Positions 1 through 10,418 of a DNA stretch of 64,000 nucleotides are shown here, piece after piece. How positions within the stretch are numbered: position 1 is the first letter of the stretch; every line of letters begins with the position of its first letter. The notes beneath the pieces were generated by a model. It was not told the origin of the DNA, ran no database searches, and saw only the letters and a program-made list of their open reading frames with translations. A program made the position numbers and the translations under genes. Source of the DNA: Chlorops oryzae (lineage: Eukaryota; Arthropoda; Insecta; Diptera; Chloropidae); assembly GCA_020466095.1 (NCBI GenBank), contig CM035808.1:10965163-11029162 (forward strand), read 5' to 3'.

Positions 1-417
1 TCAAAAAATAATTAAAAAGGATTTAACTTGAAAAGATTTTCAATTGAAAAAAAAAAGAAAAATGATTTTATCGAACAATTTCCGTTGAAAATTATTGCCT
101 AAAATTTTGAGCTCCATAAAATTATCGTGCATTTTTCTTTCTCCATTCAATTAAAAATGACAAATGAAACAAAACAAAAAGAATCTTCGTCTCCAACTAC
201 AGAAAACAATATCTAAAGTTTTTTTTTTCTTTTTAGCTCACCATGTATAAAGAATCAATAAAACTAAAGGGTGATTGAATTAAATTGCACACAAAATGAA
301 AACATTGTCAACAAATCTGCTAAGCGTTCAAATCGTTGGCGAACGGCGAAAGGACGAAAAATCTTTTGATTTCCATTTCAAATAGAAAATAGGAGAAGAC
401 TCGACGCACATTTAGAT
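1..417. other. AT-rich DNA without a recognised gene
   Basis: Short A and T runs and no long frame. I see no repeat ends, tRNA-like boxes or domain signal here. Confidence 0.6.
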
Positions 418-675
418 ATGTATAATTACGACCCACTTTTGTTGGCAGCGAGACTGCAAAAGTCGCGTGACTTCATAAAACCAAACAAACGAATACGATC
501 AATAAACGAGGAAATGCTTGACAACGAAAAGAGTAAAAGTCGAAAGGTCAAATCCATACACCATGGTGCACCATCCCGATACGCCAGAGCTCATGAAAGC
601 GAAGCAGACCCAGTAAGCACGCGCCTCGTCTATAAAAACAGCGACAGCGACAACGACAGCTAGTTGGGTGTAAGT
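418..675 (+). other. Weak candidate host exon or 5' leader
   Basis: A stretch clearly richer in G+C than its surroundings holds an 81-codon frame (418-663) that starts with ATG, is rich in Lys, Arg and Ser, and ends in an acidic SDSDNDS tail. A good donor-like GTAAGT lies at 670-675, just after the stop, so the frame could be a short upstream ORF in a first exon rather than a spliced coding exon. I recognise no domain. It could equally be chance. No downstream exon was found within the window. Confidence 0.15.
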
Positions 676-1045
676 ATAAACGTCGCTCTTGTTGTCAGAC
701 TTTTTGTCGATTTAGCTTTAGTTTTCGTCTTTGTTTTTTCCTCCGCTCTAGTTTTTGTTGTTGTTGCTAGTAGTGTTGTCATACCAACTTAATTACGAAC
801 ACTATAAGAAAGAAAATGGTGGAGTTTCGCGTGAGTTCCAAGAAGAAAAGTGTTGGCGTGAAATCGGTTTTTCCAGCGAAAAATTCTTCTCCAATGAATA
901 TATTATATGTTTACCCTGCAGTAATGAGCCGGTCAATTTCCTAAGAAGAACTGGCTTTTGACTAGTCCAAATCCTACCGGTTATATTATGGCTGTTCGCT
1001 CCATTAAACTCGGCTAGCCGGAAGTCGGTAATCAACGGGTTGGTT

Positions 1046-1471
1046 TAAGGGTAATCTGGCTTCAGTGAAATTAAAGATTAAATCTGATTTCTACAAGCAG
1101 GCACGCAAGGCATGGGCAGGGGAAGATTCCTGCCTCACCTCAAGATTGATGTGGGTAGACCTAGATAGCAGAAGTTGCAGATCGGAGGAGGAAGAAGAAT
1201 CAGTGAGCCACCTCATGTGTCACTGCCCGGGCCTAGCCAGGAAAAGATCCAGGCTACTCGGCTCCTTCTTCTTTTCCTCCCTCACCGAGCTATCATCTGT
1301 TCGAATAAAAGACATGGCTCGCTTCATAAATGAGTTCAGTTGGCTCCACCAAACGGGTAACTAGGGAGGCATGCCTTCCCACGTGGCATCACAACGGGCC
1401 CACACGCGTCCTAAGTGTGTCCCCTTAAAGGGGGCAGCCACCCTAACCTAACCTAAGCTAAGGGTAGTCTG
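1046..1471 (+). mobile_element. 5'-truncated non-LTR retrotransposon (LINE) tail with 13-bp target-site duplication
   Basis: The frame 1059-1361 encodes the C-terminal end of a jockey/I/R1-type ORF2. A stretch of Glu leads into SVSHLMCHCPGLARKR, which fits the HxxCxC motif that follows the reverse transcriptase in these families. It is followed by a 3' UTR (about 1362-1458) ending in CCTAACCTAACCTAAGC. The element is flanked by TAAGGGTAATCTG (1046-1058) and TAAGGGTAGTCTG (1459-1471), the 13-bp duplication expected from target-primed reverse transcription. Endonuclease and RT domains are absent, so this is a dead 5'-truncated copy of about 400 bp. The exact clade is not certain. Its 3' tail resembles that of the short retroposon at 63160. 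Confidence 0.85.
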
Positions 1472-2615
1472 TACATGACACTTTCATCAACTTAGAATGT
1501 ATATAAGAAAATGATTTTTTACTTTCCTTATTTAACTCTCCTAAAACCAGACAAAATTACGACAATTGATCCAAAAATAATCCCTTTTGCGGACTAGTCC
1601 CTCTCCAATGACAGGCCCGTGTTAAAAAGGTCAGTTGAATACATTAGAAGTGGAATTATGAGAAAACAAGTACTGGTAACATGAAGGACTGACCGAAGGC
1701 TACACTTTGGGTCAGTCCATATTACTGCAGGGTATATACAGATATCCATATCCACATATATGTGCTTGTGTGTGAGTGTGTTTGTGTGGGCCACGCGCTC
1801 ATATGACGTTTTCGGTTGAATTGATATCTGGACAAGGGGCTTTTTGATTTAAGACTACAGCCTTTCAGGTTTATTCACACACATTTACGCATCGGTATAA
1901 CGACGTCATTTATTTACGCCATTTATGTCAATTAACGAGGATTTCCGTGCAAAAGAGTAAGGAAATCGAAATCCTTTATTACACCTTGAGTATACCAAAA
2001 TGATGCCATTTGTTTTGCCTTTGCCGCGGTGTGTGTGTGTGCGAGTGTGAGTGTGTGCTTTTACGGTATCTCCATTAGCTGACAACATAATCAAATCTCT
2101 TATTCATACAAGTACATGAGAAAAGGTACCATATCCACCTCAACTGACAGCTGGATTTCCCTGCTACATGGAGGTTTGTGCGGTTTGGTTTTCTTTTCTT
2201 TCTCTTTAAGGTGTTTTTCGTTACGATTTGTTATTTTATTTTGTTTGCCTTCATGAAATTATGTTCGTTTGCCGGTTCGTTAATTCGTTTTCAAGAGTTT
2301 TACATATTCATTATTATTTTTTTTTTTTTTGCCACACATTTTAATTCAATGATCGTTTGTTTCGAAACACTTTAATAAAGGAAAAGAGCAAAATTGTGTT
2401 TATCAGAAAAATGTATCCCCGTCCTTTGACTTAGTTTCGTACATATATGGGAAAATGGATTTATTCTGTGGATTTGCGACTCGTTCCATTATGACAAAAT
2501 CCTTGAACGAACCGGCTATCAATTTAAATCATTCAATTTAGAAGGTCGGATGGGGGGGAAAAAAAAAGAAAAGAGAAAGCAAAAGAAAAGGGAAAGGATT
2601 TTGAGATTTTGGATA
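1472..2615. other. Intergenic or intronic AT-rich DNA with TG-rich tracts
   Basis: Short imperfect TG repeats occur near 1765-1785 and 2030-2060. I see no gene or element ends. Confidence 0.6.
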
Positions 2616-2707
2616 TTTTTATACCCGAAACACTCAGTGTCGAGGGTATATTGCGTTCGTGCGTACGTTTGTTGCAAACAGAACCAGTCGCGATAGAACA
2701 TAAAAAT
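2616..2707 (+). mobile_element. 5' end of a mini-me/DINE-1-like (Helentron) relic
   Basis: The stretch starts with TTTTTATACCCG and carries a short subterminal inverted repeat, TATACCC (2620-2626) and GGGTATA (2644-2650). This is the arrangement at the start of the complete element at 57824. It is interrupted at 2708 by the Foldback-like element. The hairpin at 7752-7797 may be its other end. Without the insertion the element would be about 1 kb long, a plausible size for the family. This is an inference from end structure. Confidence 0.45.
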
Positions 2708-3016
2708 ATGTCTGTGAACTTAGCATTACCACTTGTAAAGTTTAGATTAAAAACTAGCTATGAATTTGTAGCTAATTTGTTGTAAATTTGTTGTAGAAAA
2801 AAAAAATTTGTAGCTCTTTTGTTTTAGAAAATAACCCCTGGTAATGCTAACTTCACTGTGAAGTTAGCATTACCACCCTCAAATTTTTAAATTTTTGGAA
2901 TCAAAATGAGTTAATAATTTGTAGCTAATTTGTTGTAAATTTGTTGTAGAAAAAGAAAATTTGTAACTCTTTTATTTTAGAAAATAACCCCTGGTAATGC
3001 TAACTTCATAGTGAAG
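2708..3016. repeat. Left-arm tandem units of the Foldback-like element (2 x ~155 bp)
   Basis: Two units, each ending in inverted GTGAAGTTAGCATTACC motifs, so that each junction forms a ~35-bp palindrome (junction near 2856-2878). The outermost unit diverges at its outer end to form the element terminus. Confidence 0.85.
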
Positions 3017-3044
3017 TAATCAGAAACAGTCAAATTGATAATTA

Positions 3045-3706
3045 ATCCACCCTAAATGTATGCATGGAAAATTATTTTGAATGTTTCCGACGCTGCAAGT
3101 CATGCATTTTTCATATGCATACTTTTAGGCCAAAATTCTGGAAATTCGCAATCACTGACAATAGCGGTATTCACTATCCAGTGCATTTGTGAAGGCAGGT
3201 GTAGGGATGCTCGTTGTTGGAAAATGATCGATATTGCAAATATTGTGAGCCTTACAAGGATTGCTGATTCTAAACAGAAATATAACTTCGATGTTGCCAA
3301 AAATGTATGCTATTGCTCATTTACGCCGATAATTTTATAACTGCAAAAATTGTGCCAGAACAACGATGTTTTAACGTGGAACATCGATAATAGTCGAATA
3401 TCGATCATAATCAAGCACCTTTTTGAGCGGGACATGCACTTTTTTGCGCCGAAATAACGTCTTCGACGATGGGTGCACGACTTGAACAAATCGTCGACAA
3501 CTCTAGATGAATAAAATTTGCTGTTTTTTCGGAGCTAATATATGAAATTTCTTTTTCGTCACCAAAAGCGCTGTATGCGACTTCCCCGCTCAATGCCGCC
3601 CATACACTTTTTGCCAAACGCAAGACAACGCCGCCAAAAATCGTATTACGGATTGAGTAGAGATCCTTGTCTACGAAAGATAGCTGGAATCATTGGTCCA
3701 TAAAGG
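3045..3706. repeat. Inner left arm of the Foldback-like element
   Basis: This is the inverted copy of 4818-5480. It holds the open frames 3056-3340 (+) and 3411-3623 (-), neither with a domain I recognise. Two ATCGAT sites flank a short stretch near 3380-3405 and resemble dipteran DRE promoter motifs. The arm could therefore be a captured piece of host promoter and exon, but that is speculation. Confidence 0.8.
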
Positions 3707-4817
3707 AAATTGGGGAAATTCACCAAAAAGCTACCAAGAAAAACCTTAAGCAGGAATAGGAATTTCAACAAATTCGAGAATTTCACCAGAAAGCTACCAA
3801 CAACAATACGGGTAGACACAAAGTGGCACTATGATGCCACTTGCAAGAAAATTATCAAAGAAACACGGCGTCAGCTCGGTTTTTTATATTGCTTGAAAAG
3901 TTCATAATTGAAACTTTAATAAATGTTTTACGATATGTTTTTGCTCAATGTGCACGAATGTGTTCATTTTGTAATAAATTGACATACATTTTTGACTACG
4001 GCTACGAATTTCATTGTACATAGCATTTAGTATTTTTGCTGAAACAGTGTGATCAAAAAGTTATGTAGACAGGTTAGGACAAAAAAAAATATCTATTTCT
4101 CCTTGAGATTGAGTTTCCTTGATTAGTTTTATGTTTTTCAAGCATTTCATATCATTTTATGAGTTTGGTAGATATTTTATATGTAATGAACTCGAAAATC
4201 TCCCAAAATTAAAAATAAAAGTGGCAATGCATTTCACCAGAGCAGAGCTAAATATTTCGCTGCCATAGCATGCTTCTCTTTTCCTCATGCTATATGCCTA
4301 TGTTAAAGCAGCGTAGCTCTAACACATTACAGGGATTAGGAAGAAGAAGAGTTAGACCTACACTCCTCCATGATGTACACTGAGGGACTGCATTCAAAAA
4401 CTTCCTGAGGTCAAAATTACGTCAGAGCTACACATGAATGTGGCTTTTTACATCTCATGTACTACAGCCTTTAATAATATTTGAGAATTTTAGACTTTTT
4501 GCAATTTGGAAATTTGTGCGCAGAATACAAGTAAGGCAAGTATATACAAGTAGTAAAAAATCGTGCGCAATTGCGCAGTCGCGCAGCTTAGAGGGAACAC
4601 TGCATGTCACTTCCGAAAGTGTCCATGATTAAATGGAATGCCCCATATGTTGTATACGTTTTCCGAGAGTCACTTGGAGTATAATGTAATCAGTCAGTCG
4701 TTTTCGGAAATTTTCGGAAAATTTTCTTTTGACAGTTGAGGGTCCCTTTAAGGCGGGCCCGGGAAAACTGCCCTGTTTGCGCCCCCTCTCAACGCCCTGC
4801 AAGGAATCAAAAAAGTC
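3707..4817. other. Unique spacer between the Foldback arms
   Basis: A 1.1-kb single-copy core with no convincing frame. At 4730-4806 on the minus strand it holds a GC-rich stretch containing GGGCCCG and GAGAGGGGGC. This matches the GC-rich insert at 17814-17900, so part of the core is itself transposon debris. Confidence 0.6.
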
Positions 4818-5483
4818 TCCTTTATGGACCAATGATTCCAGCTATCTTTCGTAGACAAGGATCTCTACTCAATCCGTAATACGATTTTTGGCGGCGTTGT
4901 CTTGCGTTTGGCAAAAAGTGTATGGGCGGCATTGAGCGGGGAAGTCGCATACAGCGCTTTTGGTGACGAAAAAGAAATTTCATATATTAGCTCCGAAAAA
5001 ACAGCAAATTTTATTCATCTAGAGTTGTCGACGATTTGTTCAAGTCGTGCACCCATCGTCGAAGACGTTATTTCGGCGCAAAAAAGTGCATGTCCCGCTC
5101 AAAAAGGTGCTTGATTATGATCGATATTCGACTATTAGCGATGTTCCACGTTAAAACATCGTTGTTCTGGCACAATTTTTGCAGTTATAAAATTATCGGC
5201 GTAAATGAGCAATAGCATACATTTTTGGCAACATCGAAGTTATATTCCTGTTTAGAATCAGCAATCCTTGTAAGGCTCACAATATTTGCAATATCGATGA
5301 TTTTCCAACAACGAGCATCCCTACACCTGCCTTCACAAATGCACTGGATAGTGAATACCGCTATTGTCAGTGATTGCGAATTTCCAGAATTTTGGCCTAA
5401 AAGTATGCATATGAAAAATGCATGACTTGCAGCGTCGGAAACATTCAAAATAATTTTCCATGCATACATTTAGGGTGGATTAA
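4818..5483. repeat. Inner right arm of the Foldback-like element
   Basis: Inverted copy of 3045-3706, carrying frame 4902-5114 (+), identical to 3411-3623 (-), and frame 5185-5469 (-). The arm is interrupted just outside this stretch by the element at 5487. Confidence 0.85.
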
Positions 5484-5486
5484 TTA

Positions 5487-6116
5487 CACAGCCACACAAA
5501 AAAAAATTTTTGGTTTGATCTGGGTATCTCACTACCTCTACCATATGTTTTCGGGGTCGCTGATTCCAAATCCGTTGCCCGTTTTGCTCCATCAGATCAG
5601 CATTTTGCCATAACCTCAAAAAACCTCAATTCGAGCTATTAAAATTTAATATCGTGGACAAATTTTTTTTTCGTTCTGATCTGGGTATCTGATTACTTCT
5701 ACTATATGTTTTCGGGGTCGCTGATTCTAAATCCGATGCCCGTTTTGCTCCATCAGATCAGCATTTTGCCATAACTTCAAAAAACCTCAATTCGAGCTAT
5801 TAATTATTTTGGGCCATTAGGGGGTTGAAGGGGGTGAATAGCGGAAAATTGAGCGATCAAAATAAATTTTGAAGGTCATTTTTGGATTCAGCGCATCAAA
5901 ATACATAGGAATAGGTGGGTCTATATTCTGGCACATGACATTTTTTTTTTTTTGTGGCTGTCAATAGCTCGAATTGAGGTTTTTTGAGGTTATGGCAAAA
6001 TGCTGATCTGATGGAGCAAAACGGGCAACGGATTTGGAATCAGCGACCCCGAAAACATATGGTAGAGGTAGTGAGATACCCAGATCAAACCAAAAATTTT
6101 TTTTTGTGTGGCTGTG
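5487..6116. mobile_element. Nested inverted-repeat DNA element with 3-bp TTA target duplication
   Basis: The ends are CACAGCCACAC and its inverse, flanked by TTA at 5484-5486 and 6117-6119. The empty site is visible in the other arm of the host Foldback (about 3030-3050, inverted), where the sequence runs through without the insert and with a single TTA. Arms of about 150 bp (5487-5640 and 5960-6116) are inverted copies, and a third diverged copy of the arm lies at 5650-5805. The 3-bp TTA duplication suits Harbinger, while the CAC terminus suits CACTA/CMC-type elements, so the family is left open. Confidence 0.85.
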
Positions 6117-6139
6117 TTATCAATTTGACTGTTTCTGAT

Positions 6140-6909
6140 TACTTCACTATGAAGTTAGCATTACCAGGGGTTATTTTCTAAAATAAAAGAGTTACAAATT
6201 TTCTTTTTCTACAACAAATTTACAACAAATTAGCTACAAATTATTAACTAATTTTGATTCCAAAAATTTTAAAATTTGAGGGTGGTAATGCTAACTTCAC
6301 AGTGAAGTTAGCATTACCAGGGGTTATTTTCTAAAATAAAAGAGTTACAAATTTTCTTTTTCTACAACAAATTTACAACAAATTAGCTACAAATTATTAA
6401 CTAATTTTGATTCCAAAAATTTAAAAATTTGAGGGTGGTAATGCTAACTTCACAGTGAAGTTAGCATTACCAGGGGTTATTTTCTAAAATAAAAGAGTTA
6501 CAAATTTTCTTTTTCTACAACAAATTTACAACAAATTAGCTACAAATTATTAACTAATTTTGATTCCAAAAATTTTAAAATTTGAGGGTGGTAATGCTAA
6601 CTTCACTGTGAAGTTAGCATTACCAGGGGTTATTTTCTAAAATAAAAGAGTTACAAATTTTCTTTTTCTACAACAAATTTACAACAAATTAGCTACAAAT
6701 TATTAACTCATTTTGATTCCAAAAATTTAAAAATTTGAGGGTGGTAATGCTAACTTCACAGTGAAGTTAGCATTACCAGGGGTTATTTTCTAAAAAAAAA
6801 GAGCTACAAATTTTTTTTTTCTACAACAAATTTACAACAAATTAGCTACAAATTCATAGCTAGTTTTTAATCTAAACTTTACAAGTGGTAATGCTAAGTT
6901 CACAGACAT
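6140..6909. repeat. Right-arm tandem units of the Foldback-like element (5 x ~155 bp)
   Basis: Five head-to-tail units start near 6148, 6302, 6456, 6609 and 6762. Every junction is a palindrome built from GTGAAGTTAGCATTACC and its inverse, so each unit has its own 17-bp terminal inverted repeats, like a MITE in tandem. Confidence 0.85.
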
Positions 6910-7077
6910 CATAAAAATATGTATGGAAATGAAATGTCCCCTGGAGGAAGATTGGGGTAAATTGGGACCCTAGCGAGCAGTTCTCAAGAATAAGAAATAG
7001 AGCTAGTAGAAGGTTAGAAACACGAACAGTAGAACCTAACTAGTGACATGGTCAACGAAGCGTCTACAGTTCTATTT

Positions 7078-7150
7078 GGCTCCGTGGCGTAGTGAAAGCG
7101 TGTCCGCTTCACAATCCGAAAGGCCCGAGTTCGATTCCTGGCCGCAGGCG
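7078..7150 (+). repeat. tRNA-like sequence (tRNA-Val-derived SINE relic)
   Basis: Starts GGCTCCGTGGCGTAGTG (box A region), has a CTTCACAA anticodon-loop-like stretch and box B GTTCGATTCC. The CAC triplet and CGTAGTG start resemble fly tRNA-Val. The acceptor stem does not close, so this is a pseudo-tRNA or SINE head, not a working tRNA. It shares most of its motif order with 53595-53662. Confidence 0.6.
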
Positions 7151-7348
7151 AAAAAATGTGGACCAATGGTAAAATTCGAAACTGCAAAAAATTTGGAGGA
7201 AAAGAATGTCCTCGCCAATACTGTTTCAGCATTTCATCCACAAGCTTTTTTTTTATTAATTTGAAACCTTTTTTTTTGTACTCAATTACTTTTTATTCTA
7301 TTTCTATTACTATTATTTTATACTATTTCACTTTTAACTACTAAGTGC

Positions 7349-7448
7349 GAAAAAAAAATCGGGGTTCGCTTGGACGGGGAATTGAGTCCGGGCCTTTTGG
7401 ACGCTGAGGCGCACGCGCTACCCTTTGAGTTACGACAGCTCGGGCCTG
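7349..7448 (-). repeat. Second tRNA-like relic, minus strand, followed by a T run
   Basis: Reading minus, box A-like TCGTAACTCAAAGGGTAG is followed by box B-like GGACTCAATTCC. A run of nine T (plus-strand A at 7350-7358) follows, as at a pol III stop. It converges on the relic at 7078. The acceptor stem is imperfect and activity is doubtful. Confidence 0.45.
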
Positions 7449-7751
7449 TCCCCTCACCATTAACGTAGTAGTTTAAATGTAGTGAATTGGCCCCGTCGTC
7501 TCTCCTTCTGCACCAGTTCAAACGCGACTGCCGATTTTCGAATGGCACCTCAGAGTTAAAGTTGACATTTCAATGGATTGGCGCGGAAATTATGAGCGAA
7601 TAGTGCTGTTGATTTGGGGGAGTAGTCGAAGAGTACTTCTGCTCTAGTTCATTTTTCTGCCGGGTCATGAAAATCTCCAGAATACTTTGTCTTAATAATC
7701 GTAGTCTTGGGGGCTGTTTTAAAAACGATTTAAACATTTATTTATTTCTGT

Positions 7752-7806
7752 GTCGGGTATTGTATTGTCAGGTTTTGTCTGACTATAAGACCCTTAATCG
7801 TTAAAA
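7752..7806 (+). mobile_element. Decayed 3' end of a Helentron-like element
   Basis: The stretch TGTCGGGTATTGTATTGTC followed by GACTATAAGACCCTTAA matches the hairpin end at 18004-18056. It is probably the partner of the 5' end at 2616. Confidence 0.4.
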
Positions 7807-9668
7807 TTGATTTTTTTTCTTTTGTTTGAATTTGCTCAAATTCGAAACTCCTTTCAAGTAGTATCCTCATCATTTCACGATACAATATTGAATTTATTAC
7901 TTAAGCTCGAAGCAGAAATAAACTTTCCGAACCATCGAGGAAGGGTTAAGTAAGGATAATTTTTGTCCACTTTCCTCAAAATTTTCTGTCCTCGAAAAAC
8001 ATTCAAAGCCCTGTCCTTAGGTGTCATCCGAGTCTCGTTAAATCTCCAGTGAGTAGGGTACGTGAAATATTAAATTCAAATGTTGCCATTCAATGAGGAA
8101 AGACCCGTTCAGATGGCAGAGTAAAACGAACAGCTTTTCACACACACACACATACGTGCTTTCGATATCTTCTACCTTGCACATTACCTCTAACAAAATG
8201 GTTCAATAGGATATCGATTAAATTTAATAAATTTTTAAGGATAAGGATTCAACCGTTTTTTTTTCCGTTTTGCATTAAGCGATCTAAATGGCCGCTTGAA
8301 AATGGCAATCAAATGACGTTTTTCAAATTTTAATGTCTGTTTTTTTTTTCCAAAATTTTTCTTCAGTAAATATTTTCTATTAAATGTGGATCGCTTTATC
8401 TAGATTTTCTTCTCTTGCTAATTAGATTGTCCGGTAAACAAAAAAACCCTTCCTAGTAAGCCAGTACATACTTCTGAGTTAACTTCACCATCAAGCCTCA
8501 TTAGGCTTCATTAACTGTAACCATCAAAGTTAGAAAGAATATTCTACGTAGGTTAAAACAGGCGCTCGAGGACGAAAAGGCAAAAAAAAACGAAGAAATT
8601 ATAATAAAAAACCTGAAAGATGGCCACCCAAAAGGGAGGAAAAAAAGGCACCGCGATATAAAGCACTATAAAAGGAAAGTTGGTCTTCAGGCTTGGATGA
8701 TAGATGTCGGTCGTTAACTGCTTTCAAGATGCTTCATCACAATTCGTGATAATGAGAAATTAAAAAAAAAAAAAAATCATACTTATATTTGAAGCTGCTT
8801 AATTTTCTCTCGAAAAGGCGCGTTGCAATGGACCGTGCTGCATATAAACACATACATACTTACACATATACACACAAACATAAATGTGTAGCGAAGTGAA
8901 TGACGTTAAAGTGAGAAGTTCTAAAAGAATATTAAAACTAATTTCCTCGCTAAGTAGCATAAAAAAAATGTCCGTCCGTGCGCTCTTGAAAAGAATTCAC
9001 AAAAAAAAAAAAATGGAAAAAAAAATGAAAAAAAAAATATAAAACGAAATAAGAAAAGGATAGGTCGGAGACGAAAAGAAGGAGAACGTCTTTTCATGCT
9101 TTCCTTGTTAAGTTCTTGTCGCTTGAAATGGAATAAATTGGTTTGATGACAATGAAGGAAGAACACGAAATAACTTGACTGCCAAAAGGACAGTACAACG
9201 TACATGTATATGCATGCTATGGCTTTTATTCTGCGATGGAAATCCGGAGTCGACCCAGTCGGATGACATCTGCTTATTAGCATTATTTCTATAAATTTTC
9301 ATCTCCTATTTTAGTGTAGCATAAAATTAACGTTGAATTTGTCCATAACTTTTTGTGAGTGAACGCCATTTTAGTGTTTTCCGGCAACAAGTATATTTTT
9401 TTTTCTCCTTTTTTTTTTAGTTACTACGAGATATAGGTTGACATTACGTAGAAGGCGGGATCGAGGAAGTTGTCTCAAGTCTTTATTTTCAGTCTTGATG
9501 GATTTGTTTCTTTTTTTTGCGCTTTTCTAATTGAAGAAAATTTTGAAGAAGAAAGCAGCTCATTATTCATTTATCTTCTGAAGTAGGCGTGGTGCTTGCT
9601 TGCCCCCAATCAACAGGACGATTAATAAAAATAGATTACTGAATTGAAAAACATAATTTTGCACTAAT
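7807..9668. other. AT-rich DNA without a recognised gene
   Basis: Contains a CA tract (about 8141-8152) and A-rich runs (8760-8776, 9000-9045). Frames on the minus strand near 8921-9302 are low-complexity Phe/Ser translations of these runs. Confidence 0.6.
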
Positions 9669-9672
9669 TTAA

Positions 9673-10408
9673 GGGGGTCTTCTCATTGAAAACCCGTTTT
9701 TTGGACCCTTTTTAAAAAAATTCTTATTTGAAAACGCAAAGAATAATTGAAAACTTTTTTTATTTATTGTATTACAAAAGGTTCAAAGTAAATAAAAAAA
9801 ATTTTTTTGCCTCGATACGTGGGCTGTTCAAAAAGTAATGAGACTTCAAAGTTGGTGGGGAAAAAAAAAGGTGCCGTCACGGCGGCCACGATTCCGGGTC
9901 TCCGGAGCGTCCGACATGGAAAAAAAAACGGGGTTATAATCAGTATAGATGTAATTCTCGGGTGAACCTCAAGCTTAATTTTGTGATTTTTTTTGACAAA
10001 ATGGCGGCCATTCAAAAAAAAATTTCAATTTCGGGCTTTTTTTTTGTAGTTTAGTGTAAAAAAAAAATAGTAAAAAATTTTTTTAAATTATGGTCGAGAT
10101 TCACCCGAGAATGGTGACAATTCTGCGTCGATTCCACTTTGTTTCATGAAAATCGGTTCAGTTGAACTGGAGATATCATGGCCGCCAGTTCGAAAAACGT
10201 GGTTTCGAGATAAACGCATTTAAAGTTTGAAGCAACGCAAAAATTACTCGTTTTAGCGCAGATCTTGCTCGACAAAGAAGGCTATATTCTCTAAACTATT
10301 TCGAATTTCAAAAAATCCTTTTAGGGGCATATTCACAACTACCCAAGCTATAAATAAATGCAAAAAAAAAAAAAGTCGAAAAAAAAGTTGCTCAATGAGA
10401 AGACCCCC
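9673..10408. mobile_element. TTAA-flanked MITE with GGGGGTCTTCTCATTGA ends
   Basis: The 17-bp inverted ends GGGGGTCTTCTCATTGA are flanked by TTAA at 9669-9672 and 10409-10412. A TTAA duplication is the signature of piggyBac-type elements, although the G-rich terminus is not the classical CCC start. The interior is non-coding. The right TTAA was later partly re-used by the hAT insertion beginning 7 bp beyond it. Confidence 0.7.
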
Positions 10409-10418
10409 TTAATGTGAT

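Larger units (their letters stand above)
2708..6909. mobile_element. Foldback-like DNA element, 4.2 kb, with long inverted arms and 9-bp target duplication
   Basis: Both ends read ATGTCTGTGAACTTAGC inwards and are flanked by the same 9 bp, CATAAAAAT (2699-2707 and 6910-6918). The left arm (2708-3706) and right arm (4818-6909) are inverted copies, almost identical by eye. Two 94-codon frames at 3056-3340 (+) and 5185-5469 (-) differ at only two residues, and two 70-codon frames at 3411-3623 (-) and 4902-5114 (+) are identical. Outer arms consist of ~155-bp tandem units, two on the left and five on the right. A 9-bp duplication is typical of Drosophila FB and Mutator-like elements. No transposase was found, so the copy is non-autonomous. 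The high arm identity suggests recent insertion or arm-to-arm conversion. Confidence 0.85.

Noticed and set aside
8921..9302. 120- and 64-codon minus-strand frames
   Set aside because: Phe/Ser-rich translation of A-rich DNA with no domain.
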